A stretch of 64,000 nucleotides of DNA, from the NCBI GenBank assembly GCA_026390595.1, contig JAPLFQ010000006.1:1-64000 (forward strand), read 5' to 3'. Position numbers and translations under genes: made by a program. Shown one piece after another: positions 43,335 through 52,836 of this stretch. A model generated the notes under the pieces. That model was not told the origin of the DNA. It worked only from the letters and a program-made list of their open reading frames with translations, and ran no database searches. The DNA comes from Ignavibacteriales bacterium (lineage in GTDB: Bacteria; Bacteroidota; Ignavibacteria; UBA10030). Numbering within the stretch: the first letter of the stretch is position 1; the number at the start of each line of letters is the position of its first letter.

Positions 43335-45500
43335 ATGGAATTGTATCTCGTTCTTGGCATTAGTGTCCTCGGGCTTCTGTTTGCGCTGTACCTGATGCGC
43401 GATGTGCTGCGGCGCGACGTTGGAACAGAACGGATGAGAGAGATCTCAGACGCGATCAAGGCGGGCGCAGAAGCGTTTCTCCGGCGCCAAAACCGGACGA
43501 TCGCGATTCTCGCTTTCGCACTTGCCGCCCTTATTTACATCCTGTACGCCTTTGTTCGAACGCCGACTGTGCATGATCCGGCGGGTCCCGCAGCGCTCGC
43601 ATTTTGGACAACGCTCTCATTTGTTCTCGGCGCTACGTGCTCCGTCGCCGCCGGTTACATGGGAATGTGGATCTCGATTCGCAGCAATATCAGGACTGCA
43701 TCTGAAGCACTGAAGGGCATCAACGGTGCTCTCCAGACGGCGTTGCGCGGAGGAGCAGTATCGGGATTCTTTGTCGTCGCGATGAGCTTGCTTGGTGTTG
43801 CCGGACTTTTCGCCATTGTAAGCTACTACGACGTGACAAAAGACCTTTCGAAGATCCCGCTTCTCATCGTCGGATATGGATTTGGGGCGAGCTTTGTGGC
43901 GCTCTTTGCCCAGCTCGGCGGGGGAATCTACACCAAGGCAGCCGATGTCGGCGCTGATCTTGTCGGCAAGGTGGAGGCTGGAATTCCCGAAGATGACCCG
44001 CGCAATCCGGCGGTGATCGCGGACCTCGTCGGTGACAATGTCGGAGATTGTGCGGGCCGCGGTGCTGACCTTTTCGAATCGACTGCTGCAGAAAATATCG
44101 GTGCGATGATTCTGGCTGCGGGACTCTACACATCGAACGCGAGCTATTTCGAGAGCCGTGGTATGACTCTTGTCAGCGTTCTTCTGTTCCCGCTGGTTGC
44201 CCGTGCGTTTGGCATTATCGCATCGGCAGTTGGAATCATGGTTGTGAAGACGAACGAACAGGAAGATCCGATGCAGGCCCTGAACCGCGGGTACTACGTT
44301 GCCGCGGGACTCGCGATGGTCGGGTTCTTCTTCTCCTCGCGGTGGCTGCTGGGAAGCGAATACTACTTCAACTTCTTCCTCTGCGGAGTCATCGGCGTGC
44401 TGACCTCGATTGCGTTCGTTTACATCACGCAGTACTACACCGACTATACACATCGCCCCGCGATCTCCATTGCGGAAGCCTCACAGACCGGACCGGCCAC
44501 GACGATCATTTCTGGTCTGGCGGTTGGGATGGAATCGACGGGGTTGCCGGTACTTGTCATCGGCGCTGCGATTGTCTCCACATATTATCTCGGCCAGTTT
44601 TCGGGCTTGATGCACGCAGGATTGTTCGGGACTGCAGTTGGGACCATGGGCATGCTGGGAACAGCCGCATATATTCTCGCGATGGACACGTTCGGACCCA
44701 TCACGGACAATGCGGGCGGCATCGTTGAAATGAGTCAGCAGTCCGAGGAAGTCCGCAAGAAGACAGACCGCCTGGATGCAGTCGGCAACACGACAAAGGC
44801 CTTGACGAAAGGATACGCTGTCGGTTCAGCCGGTCTTGCTGCATTCCTGTTGTTCAGCGCGTTTTTCGATGAAGTGCGCAACTACGGATTCGACTTGCGG
44901 GGTATCGACCTGTCGAAACCTGCAGTGTTTGTCGGTGCGATGTTGGGGGCAATGCTCGTCTTCCTTTTCTCTTCGCTGGCTATTCGTGCTGTCGGACGAG
45001 CGGCGTATGCGGTCATTAATAATGTCCGTGAGCAGTTCAGGAACAATCCAGGCATCATGCAGGGAACATCGAAGCCCGACTACGGTCAGTGTGTCGATAT
45101 CGTGACGAAATCGGCATTGAAGGAAATGATCCTTCCAGGTCTCCTCGTTGTCTTTATGACGCTCGCGGTTGGAATCGGTTTCCGATGGCTTTATGTGCTG
45201 ACAGGCAGCCCAGCTGACGGTGCGACGGGCGCAGAAGTGATAGGGGGCTATCTGATGGTCGCCACGATCACAGGAATCCTCATGGCACTGTTCATGAACA
45301 ACGGCGGTGGCGCATGGGACAACGCAAAGAAGCTCATAGAAACCGGAATGTTCGGCGGCAAACGGTCAGAAGCTCACAAAGCTGCGGTCGTCGGCGACAC
45401 GGTCGGTGATCCATTCAAGGACACAGCAGGCCCATCGCTCCACGTTCTGATCAAATTGCTGAGCACGATCACACTTGTTCTCGCTCCGTTGTTCATCTAG
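43335..45500 (+). CDS. hppA: Membrane proton-pumping pyrophosphatase (K+-independent type)
   Basis: A 721-residue membrane PPase with about 16 helices. The signature [11 protein letters not shown] and the D-N-V-G-D-C-A-G catalytic motif are intact, as is [11 protein letters not shown] near the end. The cation determinant region reads [10 protein letters not shown]: Lys488 and Thr491 where K+-dependent enzymes have Ala and Gly/Ala. By established family rules this predicts a K+-independent H+ pump. It couples PPi hydrolysis to proton export between two permease pairs. A terminator follows. Confidence 0.92.
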   Translation: MELYLVLGISVLGLLFALYLMRDVLRRDVGTERMREISDAIKAGAEAFLRRQNRTIAILAFALAALIYILYAFVRTPTVHDPAGPAALAFWTTLSFVLGATCSVAAGYMGMWISIRSNIRTASEALKGINGALQTALRGGAVSGFFVVAMSLLGVAGLFAIVSYYDVTKDLSKIPLLIVGYGFGASFVALFAQLGGGIYTKAADVGADLVGKVEAGIPEDDPRNPAVIADLVGDNVGDCAGRGADLFESTAAENIGAMILAAGLYTSNASYFESRGMTLVSVLLFPLVARAFGIIASAVGIMVVKTNEQEDPMQALNRGYYVAAGLAMVGFFFSSRWLLGSEYYFNFFLCGVIGVLTSIAFVYITQYYTDYTHRPAISIAEASQTGPATTIISGLAVGMESTGLPVLVIGAAIVSTYYLGQFSGLMHAGLFGTAVGTMGMLGTAAYILAMDTFGPITDNAGGIVEMSQQSEEVRKKTDRLDAVGNTTKALTKGYAVGSAGLAAFLLFSAFFDEVRNYGFDLRGIDLSKPAVFVGAMLGAMLVFLFSSLAIRAVGRAAYAVINNVREQFRNNPGIMQGTSKPDYGQCVDIVTKSALKEMILPGLLVVFMTLAVGIGFRWLYVLTGSPADGATGAEVIGGYLMVATITGILMALFMNNGGGAWDNAKKLIETGMFGGKRSEAHKAAVVGDTVGDPFKDTAGPSLHVLIKLLSTITLVLAPLFI

Positions 45501-45531
45501 ACCAGAAGCTCAGAAGGAAATTCGAATGAGA

Positions 45532-45562
45532 AAGCCGTCCCGAGAATTACTCGGGGCGGCTT
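45532..45562 (+). terminator. Hairpin after the membrane pyrophosphatase gene
   Basis: A 13-bp stem (45532-45544 with 45550-45562, one G-U pair) on an AATTA loop, 31 bases after the stop. The following CGCTGTTTCC has only a weak T-run, so termination may be partial. Confidence 0.65.
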
Positions 45563-45673
45563 CGCTGTTTCCAGGGGCAGTATTCGCTTGTTTCCGAGTG
45601 CAAAAACAATTAGAATTGACAATTGAATTCTCCCATTTGACCAGCTTTTTCATCAACAAAGGAGGTTCGTCGT

Positions 45674-47227
45674 ATGAGTAATCGGAGTCCTTGGTTATCT
45701 CGTCTCTTGGTCAACAAGCCGCTCGATGTATTGCTCAAAGAGTCGCAGGAAAGCGGTGAGCACAGCCTGAAGCGCGTTCTTGGACCGGTCAATCTCATTA
45801 CACTCGGCATCGGAGCGATCATCGGCGCAGGGATTTTCGTCCTGACTGGTTCAGCTGCCGCAAACTACGCCGGCCCCGCGATTGTTCTCTCATTTGTGCT
45901 TGCAGGCACGGCCTGCCTGTTCGCGGGCTTGTGCTACGCCGAGTTTGCGTCGCTCATACCCATTGCTGGTTCGGCCTACACCTACGGTTATGCAACCCTG
46001 GGCGAGTTGTTCGCGTGGATAATCGGGTGGGACCTGATTCTCGAATATGCTTTCGGCGCCGCAACAGTTTCCTCGGGATGGAGCGGATATTTCCTCAGTT
46101 TCATGAGCGATATTGGTGTCCACATTCCAGCTGCATTGACCGCTTCACCCGGAACTGCGCTGGTTCAATACAACGGAAACTGGGAGCACCTGGCGCGCAT
46201 GCAGAATACCTTTCAAACGCTCGGTATCGATGCCGCAACGCTCCCGCAGATGACGGCCTCCTTCAATCTCGTTGCATTCATCGCTGTACTTGCCGTTACA
46301 ACGATCCTCGTCATCGGCATCAAAGAATCAGCCAACTTCAATTCGGCAATTGTGATTGTGAAGGTTGGTATCGTGCTGGTGTTTATCGCCATTGCCGGTG
46401 CATATGTTATCCAGCATCCGGATACAACGATAAATGTGAACTGGAAGAATTTCATTCCACCCAACACAGGTGATTGGGGAAGTTTCGGTTGGTCAGGAAT
46501 TGCACGTGCGGCCAGCGTTATCTTCTTTGCTTATATTGGCTTCGACGCAGTCTCGACGGCGGCTCAGGAAGCGAAGAATCCTCAGAAAGACATGCCGATC
46601 GGCATCATGGGATCGCTGCTTATCTGTACGATTCTCTACATCGTAGTCTCCGGACTTCTCACAGCGATTGTTCCATACTCAAGCTTGAATGTCGCAGAGC
46701 CGGTCGCAGTCGGGATCGATGCAACAGGCGTGAAGTGGGGAAGCTATCTCGTCAAGGTCGGGGCGATCTTCGGACTGGGCACGGTCATGCTCGTTATGCT
46801 TCTCGGTCAATCGAGGGTGTTCTACTCGATGTCGCGTGATGGTCTGCTTCCGAGGTGGGCTGGCAAAGTGCATCCAAAGTTCCGGACTCCGTATGTTTCC
46901 ACAATCCTCGTCGGAGTCTTCGTAGCGTTCTTTGGCGCATTGCTGCCGATCAACATCCTTGGAGAACTGGTGAGTATCGGCACGCTCCTGGCGTTTGTTA
47001 TCGTCTGTGCAGGAATCTTGATTCTCAGGAAACGCCGGCCAGATTTACACCGACCATTCAAGACTCCCTGGGTACCATTCGTGCCAATCATGGGGATCGT
47101 GATCTCGGGTCTGTTGATGTTGAGTTTGCCATTCGATACCTGGCTTCGCTTGATCATTTGGCTGGTGATTGGGCTCATCATCTACTTCTCATACGGGCGT
47201 CATCACAGCGTCCATCAAAAAGCGTAG
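45674..47227 (+). CDS. CAT-type APC amino-acid permease, pair 2
   Basis: A 517-residue paralogue of the permease at 38981, with G-I-G-A-I-I-G-A-G-I-F, G-F-D-A-V-S-T-A-A-Q-E and R-V-F-Y-S-M-S-R-D-G-L-L-P. The start has a strong AAAGGAGG. It carries a longer extracellular loop (about residues 140-200) than copy 1. Substrate unknown. Confidence 0.9.
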   Translation: MSNRSPWLSRLLVNKPLDVLLKESQESGEHSLKRVLGPVNLITLGIGAIIGAGIFVLTGSAAANYAGPAIVLSFVLAGTACLFAGLCYAEFASLIPIAGSAYTYGYATLGELFAWIIGWDLILEYAFGAATVSSGWSGYFLSFMSDIGVHIPAALTASPGTALVQYNGNWEHLARMQNTFQTLGIDAATLPQMTASFNLVAFIAVLAVTTILVIGIKESANFNSAIVIVKVGIVLVFIAIAGAYVIQHPDTTINVNWKNFIPPNTGDWGSFGWSGIARAASVIFFAYIGFDAVSTAAQEAKNPQKDMPIGIMGSLLICTILYIVVSGLLTAIVPYSSLNVAEPVAVGIDATGVKWGSYLVKVGAIFGLGTVMLVMLLGQSRVFYSMSRDGLLPRWAGKVHPKFRTPYVSTILVGVFVAFFGALLPINILGELVSIGTLLAFVIVCAGILILRKRRPDLHRPFKTPWVPFVPIMGIVISGLLMLSLPFDTWLRLIIWLVIGLIIYFSYGRHHSVHQKA

Positions 47228-47260
47228 CACGAAAAGCACACAACAGTAACCGACGGAGTC

Positions 47261-48739
47261 ATGCCAAACCAGGAACTGCCGCGTGAGTTCAAGCACGGAC
47301 TTGGACTGCTCGATTCCACCATGATCGTCATTGGTTCGATGATCGGATCGGGCATCTTTATTGTCAGCGCTGACATTGCGCGGACCGTAGGTTCCCCCGG
47401 GCTTCTCCTGCTTGTCTGGCTCATCACAGGTGTGATCACAGTAATCGGCGCGCTCAGCTACGGGGAGCTCGCCGGGATGATGCCTCACGCAGGAGGACAG
47501 TACGTCTATCTGCGCGAGGCATATAATCCGCTCGTTGGATTCCTATACGGATGGACCTCGTTTCTTGTTATTCAAACCGGCACCATAGCTGCTGTTGCGG
47601 TTGCCTTCGCCAGATTCACCGCGGTCCTTATTCCCGGTCTCGGTGAAAACAACACCCTTCTTCACCTGTTCGGCCTTCGTATCTCGGCTGCCCAGGTGCT
47701 TGCCATCGCCTGCATCGCGCTGCTGACGTTTATCAATTCGCGGGGTCTCCGCGAAGGAAAGATTGTCCAGAATGTCTTTACGATTGCGAAAACGGCGGCG
47801 CTCGTCGGATTGATTCTGCTTGGCATTATCGTGGGGCGCAATGCCCACGCGATCGATGCCAACCTGGCCAACTTCTGGGCGGGAACATGGACGCATGTCT
47901 CAAGCGGCAAGATCGTCTCTGTGGAATCTCTCTCCGGATTTATGCTGCTCGCCGCCATCGGGACCTCGATGGTGGGCTCCCTGTTCTCGAGCGATGCCTG
48001 GAACAACATTACATTCACTGCCGGAGAAGTCATTAATCCAAAGCGCAATATCCCTCTCAGCCTCGCGCTCGGAACGGGAGTGGTAACAGTTCTCTATCTT
48101 CTTGCGAATGTCGCCTATATTCTCGTGCTGCCGGTAGTCGGTTCGCCGGATGCGGCAGACCTGGTCGGGAAGGGGATTCAGTATGCCAGTTCGGACCGGG
48201 TTGGGACCGCTGCTGTGACGATGGTCTTTGGTGAGCCCGCTGCAGTCATCATGGCAGTGCTTATCATGGTCTCCACGTTCGGATGCAGCAACGGGCTCAT
48301 TCTCGCAGGTGCGCGTGTATATTATGCCATGGCGAAAGACGGGGTCTTTTTCACCAAGGTCGGCACACTCAGCAGCAGGTCTGTTCCCACGACGGCCCTT
48401 GTCGTTCAGGGAATTTGGGCAAGCCTCCTGTGCCTCTCGGGTACCTACGGTGACCTTCTCGATTACGTGATCTTCGCGGTTCTGATCTTCTATGTTCTCA
48501 CGGTGATCGGCATATTCATACTCAGGAAGAAACGCCCTGACGTGGAGAGGCCGTACAAAGCATTTGGCTATCCGATCCTGCCGGGTCTGTACATTTTGTG
48601 CGCCTCCGCGATTGCCATCGATCTTCTGATCTACAAGACCGAGTACTCGGGGTCCGGACTGGTCATCGTTCTTCTCGGAATTCCGGCGTTCTATCTCTGG
48701 AAGATGTTCTCCGGTTCAAACAAAAGGCAACCACTGTGA
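47261..48739 (+). CDS. LAT-type APC amino-acid permease, pair 2
   Basis: A 492-residue permease of the LAT/AAT branch, with G-S-M-I-G-S-G-I-F in the first helix and G-E-V-I-N-P-K-R-N later. It follows the CAT-type gene after 33 bases, so the pair order at 38981-41958 is repeated here. Its stop codon overlaps the GTG start of the soluble pyrophosphatase gene. Confidence 0.9.
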   Translation: MPNQELPREFKHGLGLLDSTMIVIGSMIGSGIFIVSADIARTVGSPGLLLLVWLITGVITVIGALSYGELAGMMPHAGGQYVYLREAYNPLVGFLYGWTSFLVIQTGTIAAVAVAFARFTAVLIPGLGENNTLLHLFGLRISAAQVLAIACIALLTFINSRGLREGKIVQNVFTIAKTAALVGLILLGIIVGRNAHAIDANLANFWAGTWTHVSSGKIVSVESLSGFMLLAAIGTSMVGSLFSSDAWNNITFTAGEVINPKRNIPLSLALGTGVVTVLYLLANVAYILVLPVVGSPDAADLVGKGIQYASSDRVGTAAVTMVFGEPAAVIMAVLIMVSTFGCSNGLILAGARVYYAMAKDGVFFTKVGTLSSRSVPTTALVVQGIWASLLCLSGTYGDLLDYVIFAVLIFYVLTVIGIFILRKKRPDVERPYKAFGYPILPGLYILCASAIAIDLLIYKTEYSGSGLVIVLLGIPAFYLWKMFSGSNKRQPL

Positions 48740-49290
48740 ATCTGAAATACCTCCCGATTGGTGACGAATCTCCCCGCGTCGTCAATGCTGTTGTTGAGCT
48801 TCCCAAGGGGAGTCGGAACAAGTACGAATACAACATGGACCTGGGCGTCTTTCAGCTGGATCGTGTTCTCTATTCATCCATGCATTATCCTGAGGCCTAC
48901 GGGTTTATTCCCAGCACGTTGTACGAAGATGGAGATCCCATGGATGTGCTGATCGTTATCGACCAGCCATTGCAGACCGGGATCATGATCGAAGTGCGCC
49001 CGATTGGTATCCTGAAGATGGAAGACGAAAAAGGAACCGATGACAAAGTCATTTCTGTCGCGAAAGGGGATCCGACGTATTCCACGATCAGGTCGGTAAA
49101 AGAATTGCCGCGTCATACACTGATTGAGATCGAGCATTTCTTCACAAGCTACAAAGAGCTCGAAGGGAAACATGTCAAGAGTTTTGGCTGGCACGGAGTG
49201 GTGGAGGCGCGTCGGGCGGTCACAAGGGCCTCGAAAGCCTTCTCAAAGACCGTGCAGCTGAAATACCGCGACGGCGAGCCGGGACGTTGA
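48736..49290 (+). CDS. ppa: Soluble inorganic pyrophosphatase, family I
   Basis: A 184-residue cytoplasmic enzyme hydrolysing PPi to phosphate. The start is GTG at 48736, which overlaps the permease stop (GTGA) and lets N-L-K-Y-L-P-I-G-D begin the fold. The metal-binding D-G-D-P-M-D-V-L motif, K-G-S-R-N-K-Y-E-Y at the substrate pocket and Y-G-F-I-P are intact. Translational coupling to an amino-acid permease is unusual; the gene would share PPi with the membrane PPase. Confidence 0.9.
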   Translation: MNLKYLPIGDESPRVVNAVVELPKGSRNKYEYNMDLGVFQLDRVLYSSMHYPEAYGFIPSTLYEDGDPMDVLIVIDQPLQTGIMIEVRPIGILKMEDEKGTDDKVISVAKGDPTYSTIRSVKELPRHTLIEIEHFFTSYKELEGKHVKSFGWHGVVEARRAVTRASKAFSKTVQLKYRDGEPGR

Positions 49291-49392
49291 CCGTGATGTG
49301 CCTTTTGAATTTTAACGAGATGTTCATGCGCCAATTCTCATCGTCTCAAACGGCAGACCTATCCCCGCACCGGACTGGAGCGAACTGAAGCC

Positions 49393-50319
49393 ATGGTTCC
49401 GGCCACACCTCTTCTGTACTTTATATTCACGGTCTTCATCATCGCCCTCTTGCTGGTCGACCTCGGACTATTCCAGCGCAAGGAACGTGAAATCAAGATC
49501 AAAGAAGCGCTCGGCTGGAGCGCCGTGTGGATTTCACTGGCACTTCTCTTCAATGTGGGGCTGTACATCTGGCATGGCAGGGAACCCGCGCTTCAGTTTT
49601 TGACGGGGTACCTGATCGAGCTTTCGCTGAGCGTCGACAATCTCTTCGTGTTTCTCCTCATCTTCATGTATTTCAAGGTACCCATGCAGTACCAGCACAA
49701 GGTCCTGTTTTGGGGAATTGTCGGCGCGCAGGTGATGAGAGGACTCCTCATCGGACTCGGTGTCACGCTGATCATGAAATTCCATTGGGTCTTGTATCTC
49801 TTTGGGATCTTTCTTGTGTTCACGGGTGTCAAGATGGCTTTCCAGGACGAGGCGGCAGAGATCAAACCGGAGCGTAATATCCTTGTCCGTCTATTCAGGA
49901 AATTTGTCCCGGTCACTTCAGGCTATCATGGTTCCCGGTTTTTCCTCAAGATCGAGGGACGCCGCTACGCGACACTGCTCTTCATTGTTGTTCTCGTCGT
50001 AGAAACCACCGATCTTCTCTTTGCGCTCGATTCCATTCCTGCGATTTTTGCGATCACCACCGACCCTTTCATTGTCTACACTTCGAACATCTTCGCGATT
50101 CTTGGACTTCGCTCGCTCTATTTTGCCCTCGCGGGGCTTATGAACCTCTTTCATTATCTCCGGATTGGCTTGGCGATCGTCCTGTCATTCGTTGGATTGA
50201 AGATGCTCCTTGCGGAAGTGTTTCCGATTCCAATTGCCATTACCCTTCTCATCGTCGGAGGCGTGATTGCCCTGTCGGTCGCCGCGTCCTTGATGTGGCC
50301 CAAAACGGAACAACCCTGA
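49393..50319 (+). CDS. TerC-family membrane protein
   Basis: A 308-residue integral membrane protein with about 8-9 helices. S-L-S-V-D-N-L-F-V-F in the third helix and A-L-D-S-I-P-A-I-F-A-I-T later, with their conserved aspartates, mark the TerC/Alx family. Members are linked to tellurite resistance or, in recent work on close relatives, to manganese export. It is separated from the pyrophosphatase gene by about 100 bases. Confidence 0.85.
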   Translation: MVPATPLLYFIFTVFIIALLLVDLGLFQRKEREIKIKEALGWSAVWISLALLFNVGLYIWHGREPALQFLTGYLIELSLSVDNLFVFLLIFMYFKVPMQYQHKVLFWGIVGAQVMRGLLIGLGVTLIMKFHWVLYLFGIFLVFTGVKMAFQDEAAEIKPERNILVRLFRKFVPVTSGYHGSRFFLKIEGRRYATLLFIVVLVVETTDLLFALDSIPAIFAITTDPFIVYTSNIFAILGLRSLYFALAGLMNLFHYLRIGLAIVLSFVGLKMLLAEVFPIPIAITLLIVGGVIALSVAASLMWPKTEQP

Positions 50320-50639
50320 TACTGTGCGGCAATGGAGCTTTGCACCGCTTCGTTGTACATTGCGACTGGGGCGCTATAATTCACACAATTCTTCTTCTTC
50401 TCCCTGATCCTTGCCACCGTCAACTATCGAGTATTCGAATCGCTCCCAGACCTGGCCGGGGGCTTCGAATCCAAGGGCAAGTCTGCCGGCTATCAGGCGT
50501 CTCTGCTGACTCCGCATTCAGAAAAACACTTCCAATTCAGGCTGTTTTATGTTAATTTTACGTTATTGTTTTTTTCAGGATGTGATGTGCGGCACTTTGG
50601 GCACATGCATACCTTCTTTGTGCTCAGCGAGAAAGTCTG
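50320..50639. other. Intergenic region, nothing recognised
   Basis: About 320 bases between TerC and the first PAP2 gene. No RNA gene, repeat or clear hairpin was recognised. It probably holds the promoter for the PAP2 genes. Confidence 0.4.
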
Positions 50640-51617
50640 ATGAGACGTCGAAGTGAGAGCCGCATCGTGGGAAGATTCATGCTTTGTTGTTTCTTTTTTT
50701 TCATGCACACCGTGGCATGGTCTCAGCAACAACCCGTTGATTCATTCAAGAAACCCGCTGATACTCTTCTGGCGACAGGCCGTCAGGCGGTAGTAATTTC
50801 TCCGGCAGACTCAACGACGCTTCCGTTGCAGCAGCCGACCCTGAAATGGCACAGCATGATTACCAACCTGCCAGGCGATTGGAAGCAATACTTCACGCTC
50901 AAGTTTCAGACGAACAGAATCCCGGAGTTTGTCGGCTTGGGTGTCCTGACTGCGGGTTTGATTGTAACCGATGCCGCGACGTACGAGGTGTCCGACCGCT
51001 GGTACAAGAACTCCCAGACGGTTTCCGATGTCAGCAATTTTTTTGTGAGCCTCGGTGACGGAAAGTCGCAATTCGCATTGGCGGGCGCGTTTGCCGCATA
51101 CGGATTGTTGAAAGATGACAATCGTGCTCTGCGGACAGGCAGCCAGATTGTACAAGCCGTTCTTGCTTCCGGCGCGGTGGTACAGGTTCTGAAGCACATC
51201 ACGGGACGCGAGAGCCCTTTTGTCCGGACATCGCCCCTGGGCACGTGGCGGTTCTTCCCGGACCAGATTGACTACCACAAGCGCGTCCCGGCGTACGATG
51301 CGTTTCCTTCGGGACACATCTGCACAGCACTGGCGACCGTGATTGTCATAGCAGAGAATTACCCGGAGACGACATGGATCAGGCCTGTCGGATACATCAT
51401 CAGCGGCCTTGTCGGTGTCGGAATGGTGAACCGCGGAATCCATTGGTATAGTGACTATCCACTTGGATTGGCGATTGGGTATGCGTTCGGCATGATTGCC
51501 GCACATCCGGAGGGAATTCTCTCGGCCGGTCCCGTGAACGAGAATGCTCCCCATGTGAGCATTGCTCCCGCGGTCAATGGAAATGGTGTAGGTTTGTCAA
51601 TGGCGATTGTTTTCTGA
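50640..51617 (+). CDS. PAP2-family phosphatase 1
   Basis: A 325-residue exported or membrane-linked protein with a signal peptide (about 1-27, W-S-Q). The acid-phosphatase motifs are present: K-x3-G-R-E-S-P around residue 190, P-S-G-H at about 223, and N-R-G-I-H-W-Y-S-D near 265. The family dephosphorylates lipid phosphates or undecaprenyl-PP-type substrates. The gene is followed 59 bases later by a paralogue. Confidence 0.85.
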   Translation: MRRRSESRIVGRFMLCCFFFFMHTVAWSQQQPVDSFKKPADTLLATGRQAVVISPADSTTLPLQQPTLKWHSMITNLPGDWKQYFTLKFQTNRIPEFVGLGVLTAGLIVTDAATYEVSDRWYKNSQTVSDVSNFFVSLGDGKSQFALAGAFAAYGLLKDDNRALRTGSQIVQAVLASGAVVQVLKHITGRESPFVRTSPLGTWRFFPDQIDYHKRVPAYDAFPSGHICTALATVIVIAENYPETTWIRPVGYIISGLVGVGMVNRGIHWYSDYPLGLAIGYAFGMIAAHPEGILSAGPVNENAPHVSIAPAVNGNGVGLSMAIVF

Positions 51618-51676
51618 GCAGCGGGGCTGGGAGCGGAGAGAGCGTACTTTCATTCAATTCAATCCCCACGAACACT

Positions 51677-52657
51677 ATGATCCTTGCGACAGCTTCTTTT
51701 ACGCTCGTCCGGATTTTCTCCATCACGCTCCTCGTGATCGCACTCACGCATGCCTGCATGAGCCAGGAGTTTGAGCGGCAGCCGGTGTTCTTCGATGACG
51801 ATCTCCAGCAGATCAACCTGAACCTTCCGCTTGAGCAGCAACTCAATCTTGACATTCTCAACCGGCAGGAACCACTACGGTGGCACAGCATGTTCACGCA
51901 GCTGCCGAACAACTGGGCACGCAGCGCGGGCATATCACTGAAGATGGAGAGCGTTCCCGCCCTCGCCGGCATCGGTGTGTTGACGTTTTCGCTGATTCAA
52001 ACAGATGAACACACATGGAGAAGCACTCGCAGACTCTACCGAACGTCGGAGACATTCTGCGAAGCGAGCGATTATGCCGTTGCGCTGGGGGATGGTCGGG
52101 TGCACCTGGGGATCGCGACAGCGTTTGCGGGATACGGATTGCTGGGGGATGATCCGAAAGCACTTCGTGTTGCCAGCCAGACTGTCGAAGCATTTCTTGC
52201 CACCGGGATTGCAGTACAGATCTTGAAACGTGTTACCGGCAGGGAAAGCCCCGCTGCCGCCTCAGCACACCGCACGGGCCGATGGAAATTCTTCCCACAC
52301 CCCAGTAATTACGAGAGTTCCCCGCCCAGCTATTATGCTTTTCCATCGGGACACATCTCAACGACGATGGCCACGCTGACTGTCATTGCCGAGAACTATC
52401 CACAGGCACGGTGGATCAAGCCCGTTGGCTATACGCTCGTCGCCGTTCTCGGAGTGGGCCTGGTTGCAAAGGGCATGCATTGGTACAGCGATCTGCCGCT
52501 GGGTATTGCGCTTGGGTATATCTTCGGTAAGGTTGCCGCAAATCCTTCAATCCCCGACTTTGTGAAGGGACCGAATGAAAAAGGTGTCGATATTTCGATA
52601 ACACCTCTTCTGGATGGAATGGGGGGCGGAGGGGTTCACCTCGCTATGGCATTCTAG
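51677..52657 (+). CDS. PAP2-family phosphatase 2
   Basis: A 326-residue paralogue, again exported, with K-R-V-T-G-R-E-S-P, F-P-S-G-H and K-G-M-H-W-Y-S-D. In the third motif a lysine stands where the usual S-R pair has arginine (A-K-G-M-H in place of N-R-G-I-H), which may alter activity. Both copies start their core with the same W-H-S-M-x-T-x-L-P segment, showing tandem duplication. Confidence 0.85.
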   Translation: MILATASFTLVRIFSITLLVIALTHACMSQEFERQPVFFDDDLQQINLNLPLEQQLNLDILNRQEPLRWHSMFTQLPNNWARSAGISLKMESVPALAGIGVLTFSLIQTDEHTWRSTRRLYRTSETFCEASDYAVALGDGRVHLGIATAFAGYGLLGDDPKALRVASQTVEAFLATGIAVQILKRVTGRESPAAASAHRTGRWKFFPHPSNYESSPPSYYAFPSGHISTTMATLTVIAENYPQARWIKPVGYTLVAVLGVGLVAKGMHWYSDLPLGIALGYIFGKVAANPSIPDFVKGPNEKGVDISITPLLDGMGGGGVHLAMAF

Positions 52658-52675
52658 CATCAACATCAAAGCAAT

Positions 52676-52762
52676 ACCACGAAGTCACGAAGACGCCGAG
52701 GTTCGGGTAAATCCTACATGTGCAGATGTTTCTCGTGATGCCGCGGTGCCTTTGTTGCTCAC
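52676..52762. repeat. Degenerate MITE-like element between convergent genes
   Basis: A left CCACGAAGTCACGAAG stretch (from 52677) faces GTGCCTTTGTTGC on the right, a further degenerate relative of the units at 16425 and 38755. It lies in the 52658-52836 gap between the PAP2 gene and the minus-strand redox operon. Confidence 0.45.
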
Positions 52763-52836
52763 TGCGGGTCTTCATCTACGCTTCCAGCCAACGTTTTTCG
52801 CTTCCGAATCCCGCTTCTTCATCAGCCGCGCCCGCG

